Below are positions 7,734-14,481 of a stretch of 17,709 bases of DNA, piece after piece. A program made the position numbers and the translations under genes. The stretch is from an uncultured Eubacteriales bacterium. GTDB lineage: Bacteria > Bacillota > Clostridia > Oscillospirales > Acutalibacteraceae. Where the stretch lies: assembly GCA_934488615.1 (NCBI GenBank), contig CAKSSJ010000036.1:1-17709 (forward strand). Direction: 5' to 3'. How positions within the stretch are numbered: the first letter of the stretch is position 1; the number at the start of each line of letters is the position of its first letter. Under the pieces are notes generated by a model. That model saw only the letters and a program-made list of their open reading frames with translations, was not told the origin of the DNA and made no database searches.

Positions 7734-9068
7734 ATGAACGAAAAAGAACAGTTACATGACGAAATACTCGAAAAGGTAAAGGAATACTGCGACAAATATC
7801 ACAACGTTCCGACAGAATTTAAGGAGGGACAGCGAATCCCCTACGCTTCAAGAGTTTATGACTCGGAGGAAATGGTGAACCTTGTTGACAGCGCGCTTGA
7901 ATTTTGGCTCACGGCAGGAAGATACACAAAGCAGTTCGAGCGCGATTTCTGCAAATATCTCGGTGTAAAATTCTGCTCGCTCGTTAATTCGGGCTCAAGC
8001 GCAAACCTTGTCGCTTTCATGACCCTCACCTCTCCCCTGCTCAAGGAAAGAGCAATCAAACCGGGCGATGAGGTAATCACCGTTGCGGCAGGCTTCCCGA
8101 CGACCGTAACTCCGATGATCCAGTTCGGCGCGATTCCCGTTTTTGTTGACGTAAAGCTCCCGAACGCAGACATTGACGTTTCAATGCTCGAAGCAGCATA
8201 TTCCGATAAAACGAAGGCGGTCATGGTTGCCCACACACTCGGCAATCCGTTTGACCTCAAGGCAGTCAAGGCCTTCTGCGACAAGCATAACCTTTGGCTC
8301 GTTGAGGACAACTGCGATTCGCTCGGCTCAACATATACGATCGACGGCGAAACAAAATTCACGGGCACAATCGGAGATATCGGCACAAGCAGCTTCTATC
8401 CGCCGCACCACATGACAATGGGCGAGGGCGGCGCAGTCTATACAAATGATCCGCTTCTTCACAAAATTATCCGCTCGATGCGCGACTGGGGTCGCGACTG
8501 CATGTGCGAGCCCGGTCAGGACAACCTCTGCGGACACCGCTTTGACAAGCAGTACGGCGAACTTCCGCTCGGCTACGACCATAAATATGTTTACTCTCAC
8601 TTCGGCTACAACCTTAAAGCCACCGATATGCAGGCGGCAGTCGGCTGTGCTCAGCTGAAGAAATTCCCGAGCTTCGTCGAAAAAAGAAAGCACAATTTCA
8701 AGGTACTTCACGACGCTCTCGAATGTGTTTCCGATAAGCTCATGCTCCCCGAGGCGAACGAAAATTCCGACCCGAGCTGGTTCGGCTTCTTCATCACCTG
8801 CAAAAAGGGCGTTGACAGAAACAAGCTTGTGCAATACGTTGAGAGCAAGGGCGTTCAGACAAGAATGTTATTTGCGGGAAATCTCATCAAGCACCCCTGC
8901 TTTGACGAAATGCGCGCAAGCGGCAAGGGCTACCGAGTTGTCGGCACGCTTGAAAACACCGACAGGATCATGAACGATTCGTTCTGGGTCGGCGTTTACC
9001 CGGGAATGACGGACGAAAAGCTCAAATATATGGCAAAAACAATTATTGAAGCTCTTGAAAACGAATAA
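7734..9068 (+). CDS. rfbH: CDP-4-keto-6-deoxyglucose 3-dehydratase (E1), PMP and [2Fe-2S] dependent
   Basis: E1 removes the C3 hydroxyl from CDP-4-keto-6-deoxyglucose on the way to 3,6-dideoxysugars. It belongs to the aminotransferase-fold sugar enzymes but has histidine where PLP enzymes have lysine: here SFYPPHH, with the equivalent residue H225. Four cysteines at 194, 256, 258 and 266 fit the E1 iron-sulfur ligand set (CxC then seven residues then C), although the first gap is 61 residues rather than the 57 I recall for the Yersinia enzyme. I chose the ATG at 7734 because GGAG lies at 7722-7725; the upstream ATG at 7716 overlaps the rfbG stop and has no clear ribosome site. Length is 444 residues, normal for the family. 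Its usual partner, the E3 flavin/iron-sulfur reductase, is not encoded nearby. Confidence 0.93.
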   Translation: MNEKEQLHDEILEKVKEYCDKYHNVPTEFKEGQRIPYASRVYDSEEMVNLVDSALEFWLTAGRYTKQFERDFCKYLGVKFCSLVNSGSSANLVAFMTLTSPLLKERAIKPGDEVITVAAGFPTTVTPMIQFGAIPVFVDVKLPNADIDVSMLEAAYSDKTKAVMVAHTLGNPFDLKAVKAFCDKHNLWLVEDNCDSLGSTYTIDGETKFTGTIGDIGTSSFYPPHHMTMGEGGAVYTNDPLLHKIIRSMRDWGRDCMCEPGQDNLCGHRFDKQYGELPLGYDHKYVYSHFGYNLKATDMQAAVGCAQLKKFPSFVEKRKHNFKVLHDALECVSDKLMLPEANENSDPSWFGFFITCKKGVDRNKLVQYVESKGVQTRMLFAGNLIKHPCFDEMRASGKGYRVVGTLENTDRIMNDSFWVGVYPGMTDEKLKYMAKTIIEALENE

Positions 9069-9096
9069 TCAAATCAGATAGCAAAGGATGAAATAA

Positions 9097-10938
9097 ATGA
9101 AGATCAGACTCGCTGACTATATTGCTAATTTTCTTGCCGACCGCGGCGTAACCGACTGCTTTACGGTTGTTGGCGGCGGTGCAATGCACCTAAACGACGC
9201 ATTCGGTCACAATGAGAGAATTCACTGCACCTATAACCACCACGAACAGGCAAGCGCGATCGCGGCTGAGGCCTATGCAAGGCTCAACAATAAAATTGCC
9301 GCGCTCTGCGTCACAACAGGCCCCGGCGGCACGAACGCAATTACTGGCGTTGTCGGCGGCTGGCTTGATTCGATTCCGATGTTCGTTGTCAGCGGTCAGG
9401 TCAAATACACCACAACGGCGCGCTATGCCGAGCAGTTTACCGAGGGTCTCCCCCTCAGAGCGGTCGGCGATCAGGAATTTGACATCACAAATGCAATCTC
9501 CTGCATGTGCAAATATTCCGCCATGCTTGAGGATATCAACGATATAAGATACATGCTTGAAAAGGCGTGGCACCTTGCCACAACGGGCAGACCGGGCCCC
9601 GTTTGGCTCGATATACCCGTAAATTATCAGGGCAGTTACATTGAAACGGATGACCTCGAGGGCTACGACCCGACTGATGACGACAGCGAGCTTCCGCCCA
9701 AGGTCAGCGACGAAACAATAAAAATAATTCTCGAAAAAATAAAGAACGCAAAGCGCCCCGTTATCTATGCAGGCGGCGGAATTCGTCTTTCGGGCGGATA
9801 CGAGGCTTTTCAAAAGGCTTCAAAGCTCCTCGGCGTTCCCGTTGCAACATATTGGAACAGCATTGACGTTATAGAGGACGAAAATCCTCTCTATTGCGGC
9901 AGAGGCGGCAACATGGGCGACCGCGCAGGTAACTTTGCAGTTCAGAATTCCGATCTTCTTCTCACTATCGGCACCAGAATCAGCATACGTCAGGTCGGCT
10001 ACGACTACGGCACATGGGCAAGAGCCGCCGAGGTCATCATGGTTGACATTGACAAGGCTGAGATGAAAAAGCCGACTATCCACGTTGATATGCCTGTTTG
10101 GGCGGACGCAAAGGACTTCCTTGAAGCGATCATCAGAAATATAAGCGATGAGACTGCTCCCGTATTCAGCGGAGACGATTGGCGCAGACAGTGTGTTGAA
10201 TGGAAGGAAAAATATCCCGTCGTGCTACCCCGTCATAGGGAGGAAAACGGCTCAACAGCCAATGTTTACGCTTTCATCAAGTATCTTGCTGATCAGCTTC
10301 CCGAAAACTCGCTTACCGCGGTCAGCAACGGCGCATGCTGTGTTGCGGGACATCAGTGCTGGACTATCAAGCACGGCTCACGCTTCATTATCAACAGCGC
10401 GATCGCAAGTATGGGCTACGGTCTGCCTGCGGCTGTCGGTCTCTGCGTTTCGGGTAAGAAGCAGAACACAATCTGCCTTGAGGGCGACGGAAGCATAATG
10501 ATGAATCTTCAGGAGCTTCAAACGATAATCACAAACAATCTCCCGATAAAGCTTTTCCTTATCAACAACAGCGGCTACCACAGCATCAGAATAACTCAGA
10601 ATAACCTGTTCAAGGAGCACACAAAGGTTGGTATCGGCCCCGAAAGCGGCGACCTCTCATTCCCAAAATTTGAGAATATAGCAAAGGCTTTCGGCTTCCC
10701 GTATTTCTCGGCAAGCAGTAATGCGGAAATGCAGGAGGCAGTCAAAAAAACTCTTGCAACCGACGGCTATGCCTTCTGCGAAATCTTCACGGATACGAAA
10801 CAGGTTTGGGAGCCTAAGAGCAGTACGAAGCGTCTGGCTGACGGAACGCTTGTCAGCCCTCCGCTTGAGGATCTTGCTCCGTTCCTTGACAGGGACGAGC
10901 TGGCTCAGAACATGTACATTACGCTGATAAAAGAGTGA
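9097..10938 (+). CDS. Thiamine-diphosphate enzyme, acetolactate-synthase-like (YerE-like candidate)
   Basis: This 613-residue protein has the three-domain layout of the acetohydroxyacid synthase family. The N-terminal pyrimidine-binding domain carries the catalytic glutamate in NHHEQ (E50). A central domain follows at about 190-340. The C-terminal pyrophosphate domain has the metal/ThDP motif beginning EGDGS at 462-466 and ending in NN. The tail has an EPKSS...RLADGTLVSPPLEDLAPFL segment, and the whole is slightly longer than biosynthetic enzymes. No regulatory small subunit gene is adjacent. After rfbF-G-H this context fits YerE, which transfers an acetyl unit from pyruvate to C4 of CDP-4-keto-3,6-dideoxyglucose in yersiniose synthesis. 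The family is sure; the sugar substrate is inferred from neighbours only. Genuine acetolactate synthesis is a less likely alternative. Confidence 0.85.
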   Translation: MKIRLADYIANFLADRGVTDCFTVVGGGAMHLNDAFGHNERIHCTYNHHEQASAIAAEAYARLNNKIAALCVTTGPGGTNAITGVVGGWLDSIPMFVVSGQVKYTTTARYAEQFTEGLPLRAVGDQEFDITNAISCMCKYSAMLEDINDIRYMLEKAWHLATTGRPGPVWLDIPVNYQGSYIETDDLEGYDPTDDDSELPPKVSDETIKIILEKIKNAKRPVIYAGGGIRLSGGYEAFQKASKLLGVPVATYWNSIDVIEDENPLYCGRGGNMGDRAGNFAVQNSDLLLTIGTRISIRQVGYDYGTWARAAEVIMVDIDKAEMKKPTIHVDMPVWADAKDFLEAIIRNISDETAPVFSGDDWRRQCVEWKEKYPVVLPRHREENGSTANVYAFIKYLADQLPENSLTAVSNGACCVAGHQCWTIKHGSRFIINSAIASMGYGLPAAVGLCVSGKKQNTICLEGDGSIMMNLQELQTIITNNLPIKLFLINNSGYHSIRITQNNLFKEHTKVGIGPESGDLSFPKFENIAKAFGFPYFSASSNAEMQEAVKKTLATDGYAFCEIFTDTKQVWEPKSSTKRLADGTLVSPPLEDLAPFLDRDELAQNMYITLIKE

Positions 10939-10942
10939 TATT

Positions 10943-11842
10943 ATGAAAAAAGCCGTAATAACAGGTGCAACAGGCTCGGTCGGTCGTGCGATAATCGACA
11001 AGCTCATCAGTGAAAACGTTGAAGTCACCGTGCTTTACCACAGGGGTTCAACAAGGATCGACGGCATTCCGAGCAACAGCCTTATTAAAAAAATCTGCTG
11101 TTCACTTGACGAAATGAAAAGCTTTGTTCCCGAAGAAAGCGATTATGACGTTTTCTATCACCTCGCATGGGCAGGCACCACGGGAGCAGCAAGAGACGAC
11201 GCAGATCTACAGCTGAAAAATATTGAATACACGCTTGATGCGGTTGAGCTCGCAAAAAGAATGGGCTGTCGGAAATTTATCGGCGCAGGCTCGCAGGCTG
11301 AATACGGCCTTTGCGACAAGCCGCTGACACCCGAAGCTCCGACATTTCCGTTCACTGGCTACGGTATGGCAAAGCTCGCCGCGGGTCAGCTCAGCAGGCT
11401 GAAATGCCGCAAGCTCGGCATTGACCACACATGGGTGAGAATTCTCAGCGTTTACGGAAAATACGATCCCGAAAATTCGGTCATAAAATCTGCAATAAAC
11501 AAATTCACAGCCAACGAAAGGGCGGAATTCAGCAAGGGCGAACAGCTTTGGGATTTTCTCAGTGCAAGGGACGCCGCAAATGCGTTTTACCTTATCGGCT
11601 GTGATAATGAGCATAACGAAAAAACTTACTGTCTCGGTGGCGGCAAGTCCGCACCGCTGAGAGACTATATAGAAAAAATACATGAGCTTTGCGGCAGTCG
11701 GGCGGAGATCGACTTCGGCGCGATTCCCTATTCACGCAATCAGGTCATGTTTTTACAGGCGGATATTTCAGAGCTTACAAAGGACACGGGCTTCGTTCCC
11801 GAGGTAAGCTTTGAAGCAGGAATAAAAGAACTTTTGGATTGA
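10943..11842 (+). CDS. NAD(P)-dependent SDR sugar reductase/epimerase (YerF-like candidate)
   Basis: This is an extended short-chain dehydrogenase of 299 residues. The Rossmann motif GATGSVG is at 8-14, a conserved serine lies in GAGSQAEYG (S117), and the catalytic YxxxK is YGMAK at 140-144. It begins four bases after the thiamine enzyme stop, so the two are tightly coupled. In yersiniose synthesis YerF reduces the ketone on the new two-carbon branch, and this gene sits exactly where that activity would be needed. A 4-ketoreductase or epimerase acting on a simple CDP-dideoxysugar is the alternative. The fold is certain, the reaction is inferred from position. Confidence 0.85.
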   Translation: MKKAVITGATGSVGRAIIDKLISENVEVTVLYHRGSTRIDGIPSNSLIKKICCSLDEMKSFVPEESDYDVFYHLAWAGTTGAARDDADLQLKNIEYTLDAVELAKRMGCRKFIGAGSQAEYGLCDKPLTPEAPTFPFTGYGMAKLAAGQLSRLKCRKLGIDHTWVRILSVYGKYDPENSVIKSAINKFTANERAEFSKGEQLWDFLSARDAANAFYLIGCDNEHNEKTYCLGGGKSAPLRDYIEKIHELCGSRAEIDFGAIPYSRNQVMFLQADISELTKDTGFVPEVSFEAGIKELLD

Positions 11843-11852
11843 GGGTTTGGAT

Positions 11853-12821
11853 ATGAAAAAAATCAGCATAATGATTCCGTGCTATAACGAGGAGGAAAAT
11901 GTTGTTCCGATAAGCGAGGCGGTCATAAAGGAATTGGGAAAATCTCTGCCCGAGTATGACTATGAAATTCTCTTTATCGACAACGATTCAAAGGACAACA
12001 CCCGTCCGCTCCTCCGTGAAATTTGCAGAAAAAATCCGAAGATCAAGGCAATCTTCAATGCCAAGAACTTCGGTCAGTTCAATTCGCCCTATTACGGAAT
12101 GTTACAGACAACAGGCGACTGCACAATTTGCATGTGCTGTGATTTTCAGGACCCGATCGAAATGATTCCGAAGCTCGTTCACGAATGGGAGAACGGCTAC
12201 AAAATTGTCTGCGCCATTAAGACAACGAGCAAGGAAAACAAAATCATCAGATTTCTACGCACCTGCTATTATAAGCTCATCAAGAAAATGAGCGACGTTG
12301 AGCAGATCGAGCATTTCACGGGCTTCGGTCTTTATGACAAGAGCTTCATTGAGGTGCTCAGAAATCTTAAGGACCCCACTCCGTTCCTCAGAGGAATCGT
12401 TGCGGAGCTTGGCTACAGGAGAAAGGATATTCCCTATGAGCAGGCGAAGCGCAGAGCAGGAAAAACTCACAACAATTTCTACACGCTCTATGACGCGGCG
12501 ATGCTCAGCTTCACCTCGTACACAAAAATCGGTCTCAGACTTGCGACCTTTTTCGGCGTAGGTGTCGGCGCGGTCAGCTTCATCGTCGGAATGGTTTATC
12601 TCATTCTCAAGCTCATCATGTGGGATAACTTCCCGATGGGCATGGCTCCCGTGCTTATCGGCATGTGCTTCCTCGGAAGCGTTCAGCTTTTCTTCATCGG
12701 ACTTCTCGGCGAATATGTCCTCAATATCAACACGAGGGTCATGAACCGTCCGCTTGTCATTGAGGAAGAACGAATAAATTTTGATAAAACAAACGAAGTA
12801 GGAGAAGGCTGTGATAACTGA
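11853..12821 (+). CDS. GT2 glycosyltransferase with two C-terminal membrane helices (GtrB/DPM1-like)
   Basis: This protein probably transfers a nucleotide-activated sugar to undecaprenyl phosphate on the cytoplasmic side. Its GT2 domain opens with IMIPCYNEEENV, has DNDSKDNT at 43-50 and the family DxQDP motif as CDFQDP at 96-101, and a RAGKTHNNF segment at 201-209 matching the usual R-x-G-x-S/T loop. Two helices at about 230-255 and 264-290 anchor it, as in GtrB. The ATG at 11853 has GAGGG at 11841-11845; a TTG two codons upstream is less likely. Length is 322 residues. In GtrB systems the lipid-linked sugar is used by a downstream polytopic transferase, and two such genes follow here. Whether the donor is the CDP-branched sugar or UDP-glucose is not shown. 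Confidence 0.88.
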   Translation: MKKISIMIPCYNEEENVVPISEAVIKELGKSLPEYDYEILFIDNDSKDNTRPLLREICRKNPKIKAIFNAKNFGQFNSPYYGMLQTTGDCTICMCCDFQDPIEMIPKLVHEWENGYKIVCAIKTTSKENKIIRFLRTCYYKLIKKMSDVEQIEHFTGFGLYDKSFIEVLRNLKDPTPFLRGIVAELGYRRKDIPYEQAKRRAGKTHNNFYTLYDAAMLSFTSYTKIGLRLATFFGVGVGAVSFIVGMVYLILKLIMWDNFPMGMAPVLIGMCFLGSVQLFFIGLLGEYVLNINTRVMNRPLVIEEERINFDKTNEVGEGCDN

Positions 12822-14481
12822 CACAGCGCCAGCGGCTATGTTTAAAAATAAACTGACAAACGAATCGCTCGATCTGAAAGGTTCAATATACAAAAGAATA
12901 ACGAATCCGTTCTATCTGATAGCGGTTGCGCTGACGGCGATAGGCACCTACGGCTTTTATCTTGCCAACCCCTCCCCGTCTATCGACTGGCTGAGCTATA
13001 ACAGCTATTATAACGGACTTCTTTTCGGTCAGGGAAGATTTACGGCAACGATCGTTGAAAAGGTTCTCGGGCTGTGGAACTGTCCCGTGTGGTTTGAGCC
13101 TATTCTCGGTCTTGTCTGCTTCATTCTCGGAACGCTCATTATGCTTGCCGTTTTTGACGGCTTCACGGATTACAAAAGCATCGTTCCGTCAACCGTTTTC
13201 ACCTGCATTTATATCACGTTTCCGCTCCTGCCCGAATACTTCATCTATAACGGCGCGATACTAACGGTCGGCGGAAGCACCCTGCTTCTTTCGCTTGCAA
13301 TTTATCTTGAAATCAAATACAAGGATTTGCTCAGAAGCATGCTCATTCCGACAATTCTCATGATCGCCGTTTTCTCATGGTACGAATGTATGATACTTCC
13401 GTATGTCGGAGCAGTGTTTGCGGTTTTTTACCTTCTCAACCGTGAAAATCATGATCTCAAAACAAAATTTGTAATTACCAAGGGTCTCTATTTTGCAATG
13501 ATACTTATTGCAAGCATCGTGCTTGAATATGCTGTCACGACTGCCGCAATAAAAATCTTTTCAATTCCGTTGCATAACGGAGCCGATGTGGCTATACACT
13601 GGGAAAATCTTTCGTCAGTTCTTTATTTGCTGGCTAATTATGCATCTTATTGGTTCATCAAAGCCTTTTGTTATGCTCCGTTCACCATTTTATTTGTTTT
13701 TTTGTTCATTTTCCTGATCATGTCCGTAGTTGAGCTTGTGAGATACAAAAAGTTTTCAAGCGTTATTATATTTTTCGGAATGTTGATCCCCGTCTTTGCT
13801 ATGACCGTGATAAGATGCGGAGGCGGTGCGTTATACCGTATCGAGCAGGGCATGCCGTTCTTCATCGCTTTTGTTTCGTATGCGATATGCCTTGAACTCA
13901 ATCAGAAAAAATCTGTCGTTAAGCGCATTATTGCCGCGGCATTCTGCTTTCTGCTTACGGTGCAGATCGGCACTTCAAATTACTCTTACTTCGTAAACTC
14001 TCTGAGATACGAGGAGGAGAAAAACGTAATTCTAACTGTGAATTCCGAAATCACGTCAAAATTTGAATCCGACAAGCCCGTGGTCTTTATCGGCGAATAT
14101 AAGATCTCGGATTCACTGCAGGAAAAGCGAAGCTATCCCGAAGGCTCATTCGCCGCAAAGCTCAAAGCCTTTGCCGTCTCTAAAAGCCCTGTATATCAGG
14201 ATCAGCTTCAGGAAATAGCAAAAATAAGAGTAAAATTTGAATCTGTCGGCTCATCATATCTCGGCTGGAGCGTAGGCTATTTTGAGGAAGACTATCCTTT
14301 GACGGAGCTCTACAAATTCTGCGATTATATCGGCGTCAGCTTTGAGCACTGCACCAAGGAGCAATTTGAGGATGCCAAGCAGAGATATGCTGATCTGCCG
14401 TCATATCCGAACAAGGGCTATGCCGCTGAAAATGACGAATACATTGTGGTTAAACTCGGAGATGTGTACAATGCAAATTGA
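12811..14481 (+). CDS. Polytopic membrane glycosyltransferase, GtrII-like, copy 1
   Basis: This 556-residue protein has about ten hydrophobic helices up to residue 395 and a soluble C-terminal region of about 160 residues. The segment PSIDWLSYNSYYNGLLFGQGR, a short loop after the first helix, resembles the opening of Glucos_trans_II (GtrII, PF14264) proteins, which transfer sugar from a polyprenyl phosphate to surface polysaccharide. Translation starts at GTG 12811 with GGAG at 12801-12804 and overlaps the GT2 gene by 11 bases. The order GT2 then GtrII-like gene matches seroconversion modules. Residues 14-206 are almost identical to copy 2 while the middle is only moderately similar. Family assignment is from memory of the pattern and needs a profile search. 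Confidence 0.72.
   Translation: MITDTAPAAMFKNKLTNESLDLKGSIYKRITNPFYLIAVALTAIGTYGFYLANPSPSIDWLSYNSYYNGLLFGQGRFTATIVEKVLGLWNCPVWFEPILGLVCFILGTLIMLAVFDGFTDYKSIVPSTVFTCIYITFPLLPEYFIYNGAILTVGGSTLLLSLAIYLEIKYKDLLRSMLIPTILMIAVFSWYECMILPYVGAVFAVFYLLNRENHDLKTKFVITKGLYFAMILIASIVLEYAVTTAAIKIFSIPLHNGADVAIHWENLSSVLYLLANYASYWFIKAFCYAPFTILFVFLFIFLIMSVVELVRYKKFSSVIIFFGMLIPVFAMTVIRCGGGALYRIEQGMPFFIAFVSYAICLELNQKKSVVKRIIAAAFCFLLTVQIGTSNYSYFVNSLRYEEEKNVILTVNSEITSKFESDKPVVFIGEYKISDSLQEKRSYPEGSFAAKLKAFAVSKSPVYQDQLQEIAKIRVKFESVGSSYLGWSVGYFEEDYPLTELYKFCDYIGVSFEHCTKEQFEDAKQRYADLPSYPNKGYAAENDEYIVVKLGDVYNAN
12850..13428 (+). repeat. Direct repeat R1, 5' part of GtrII-like copy 1
   Basis: This 579-bp segment aligns without gaps to 14486-15064 (offset 1636) with ten differences by my count, about 98% identity. 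Positions 12862-13192 are 331 bases of perfect identity. The remaining differences cluster toward the 3' end (first at 13193), and only two change an amino acid. Just past 13428 the alignment breaks down abruptly. Confidence 0.93.
14311..14363 (+). repeat. Short identical island near the 3' end of GtrII-like copy 1
   Basis: These 53 bases are identical to 15926-15978 and encode YKFCDYIGVSFEHCTKEQ or nearly so in both copies. They lie in otherwise clearly diverged sequence, about 900 bases after the end of the long 5' repeat. Confidence 0.9.

Noticed and set aside
9190..9813. A 207-codon minus-strand open frame inside the thiamine enzyme gene
   Set aside because: It is a shadow of a clearly conserved coding region and its translation shows no family features.
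14342..14470. N-terminal extension of GtrII-like copy 2 back to an ATG at 14342
   Set aside because: The extension reads out of frame through the C-terminal coding of copy 1; the ATG at 14471 has its own ribosome site and gives an N-terminus matching copy 1.
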